Shown one piece after another: positions 5,703-6,840 of a DNA stretch of 6,840 bases. The notes under the pieces are model-generated. The model was not told where the DNA came from and ran no database searches. It worked only from the letters and a program-made list of their open reading frames with translations. Position 1 is the stretch's first letter. Every line of letters starts with the position of its first letter. The stretch is from a bacterium. Lineage in GTDB: Bacteria; Patescibacteriota; Minisyncoccia; UBA6257; 02-FULL-45-10c. Position numbers and translations under genes: made by a program. Location of the stretch: contig JAJYZL010000031.1 of the NCBI GenBank assembly GCA_021799965.1, positions 1-6,840 on the forward strand, given 5' to 3'.

Positions 5703-6840
5703 TTATATATTTACACCCAAGGTAATCGGGAAACTAATCGTGCCATCAGGATTATTGGTAGTGCTGGTAAAAGAGAAATCGACGTTTTTAAATTCTTTGC
5801 GTGCGGCTAAATTATTCTTAAAGTTTATGACTGATTGGTTACTGGTAGCAACAGCCGTTATAAGTACCGATGCCCTATCAGAGTCAAAAAGCACTCTTTG
5901 GATTTTAATATCCGCTCCGGCGATTTGACTGAAAATGCTGAAAAATACGGAAATTTTTCGGCTGTTTTGTTTGGCGTATAAAGCCTTGGTTAGTAAACTA
6001 TTAAACTCATTAGCGTTTTGTTCGAAAGTAGAGACATCTCGGCTTGCCTGTCCTCCGGTTATAAAAGAAAGCTGACTATTTAAATTATTTGATATCTGAA
6101 GAAAGAACATTCCCTCCATAAAGAATAATAAAACTAAAGCACCAAGCACGGATAAAGATATAGTCCTCCAGATTTTGACAAAAAATGTTACCCTGCTTTC
6201 AAAAAAGCTCTGTTCTGTACCAACGTCCATTAAGCTTATAAAAACATCTTGCGACCTAGGGATCCTTCCTCTCAGGGCACCGCCCAAAGCTACGTACCAT
6301 GAAAAATTTAAATTAGAATATTTATCGCTGAGTATCAGCGGTTTTACATTCAAAGCCGGCAAATTCGTCTTAATTATATCCTCTATTTCATTATAAAGAC
6401 CATGAGTTACCAAAATTAATTCAGTGAGCTGTTCATTCCAATGACTGCTGTAAAAATTCAAAACTTTTTTCATCTCTTGCGTCAGAATATTGGCAAAAGC
6501 AGACAGCGAAATGCTTCGTCCCTCTACGGAACTCCAAGGAACAAAATAGTTGAAATAAAGATGATTATTTTTTATTACTATAAATTCCGGGCCATCGCTT
6601 GAAACAGACAAAATAACCTGCGGTTTTTCCACGTTGGAATTATATGAATCTTCACGAATTACCCTTGTAAGAGAAAGTGCCGGAAATTCAACGGCCACTA
6701 CGCCAAAACCTGCTTCCCTAAAAACAGATGTAAATTCATTGACGATCGTTTTGTCAACAAAACCACCCAAAAGCTCTAATTTACCGCCCTCCTCCTGAGA
6801 TTCGCCGATCTTTTCCCAATCCATATAAACAGTTTTAACA
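5703..6840 (-). CDS. PilM-like / PilN-like fusion protein of a type IV pilus system (N-terminus beyond the window)
   Basis: In type IV pilus machines, PilM is a cytoplasmic actin-like protein that binds the N-terminal tail of the inner-membrane protein PilN. Here both seem joined. Numbering from the internal ATG at 6824 (373 residues to the stop): residues 1-186 resemble the later PilM domain, with VDKTIVNEFTSVFREAG then VVAVEFPALSLTRVI (23-56) and the closing VALGGALRG (178-186); one strongly hydrophobic transmembrane segment lies at about 219-243; residues 244-373 form a soluble domain with a polar stretch (250-290), a helix ISVFFSIFSQIAGADIKI (291-308) and strands, like the PilN periplasmic domain. 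The frame stays open from 6824 to 6839 (GTT AAA ACT GTT TAT before ATG), and the missing first PilM subdomain would lie there, so ATG 6824 is probably internal. No clear ATP motif is visible in this part. GspL-like secretion proteins are the main alternative. No pilus gene is seen next to it within the window. Confidence 0.6.
   Translation of the reverse strand, partial: VKTVYMDWEKIGESQEEGGKLELLGGFVDKTIVNEFTSVFREAGFGVVAVEFPALSLTRVIREDSYNSNVEKPQVILSVSSDGPEFIVIKNNHLYFNYFVPWSSVEGRSISLSAFANILTQEMKKVLNFYSSHWNEQLTELILVTHGLYNEIEDIIKTNLPALNVKPLILSDKYSNLNFSWYVALGGALRGRIPRSQDVFISLMDVGTEQSFFESRVTFFVKIWRTISLSVLGALVLLFFMEGMFFLQISNNLNSQLSFITGGQASRDVSTFEQNANEFNSLLTKALYAKQNSRKISVFFSIFSQIAGADIKIQRVLFDSDRASVLITAVATSNQSVINFKNNLAARKEFKNVDFSFTSTTNNPDGTISFPITLGVNI

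Noticed and set aside
1..6840. CRISPR array, insertion sequence, tRNA, riboswitch or defence island
   Set aside because: No spaced direct repeats, transposase-like protein, terminal inverted repeats, tRNA cloverleaf or long structured leader was seen. Every gap is under 130 bases and nearly all coding sequence belongs to known families.

Overview
The window is a compact, AT-rich stretch of bacterial housekeeping chromosome with almost no non-coding space. Very short gaps, reduced or divergent proteins (a 158-residue peptidyl-tRNA hydrolase, a 137-residue YbeY), start codons without clear Shine-Dalgarno sequences, and a fused type IV pilus assembly protein together suggest a small-genome bacterium of the Candidate Phyla Radiation (Patescibacteria, Parcubacteria-like). 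That placement is an inference from style and protein sequence, not a proven identification.

From 1 to about 5060 everything is on the minus strand. In transcription order (right to left) the genes are lepB (signal peptidase I), hisS (histidyl-tRNA synthetase), a HIT-family nucleotide hydrolase, rpsU (bS21), a YqeY/GatB-like protein, ybeY (endoribonuclease), ftsA and the first 126 codons of ftsZ, which runs off the left edge. Gaps are 3 to 51 bases, so this is probably one long transcription unit. A good extra promoter lies immediately before rpsU. The unit joins protein export, tRNA charging, ribosome components and maturation, and cell division. HIT-rpsU-yqeY-ybeY looks like a condensed version of the rpsU-yqeY...ybeY neighbourhood of Firmicutes, with ftsA-ftsZ attached directly after it.

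From 5061 to 5189 is a divergent intergenic region with candidate promoters both ways. The only plus-strand gene, pth (5190-5666), follows. It ends at a near-perfect bidirectional hairpin terminator (5671-5699) shared with the convergent minus-strand gene at 5703-6840. That last gene encodes a PilM-like domain, one transmembrane helix and a PilN-like periplasmic domain in a single chain. Its reading frame is still open at the right edge, so its N-terminus probably lies outside the window.

I see no CRISPR array, mobile element, tRNA, rRNA or defence system. No stretch without a gene exceeds 130 bases. The most interesting points are the PilM-PilN-type fusion, the shortened Pth with altered active-site neighbours, and rpsU and pth promoters placed so close to the start codons that leaderless mRNAs are expected.
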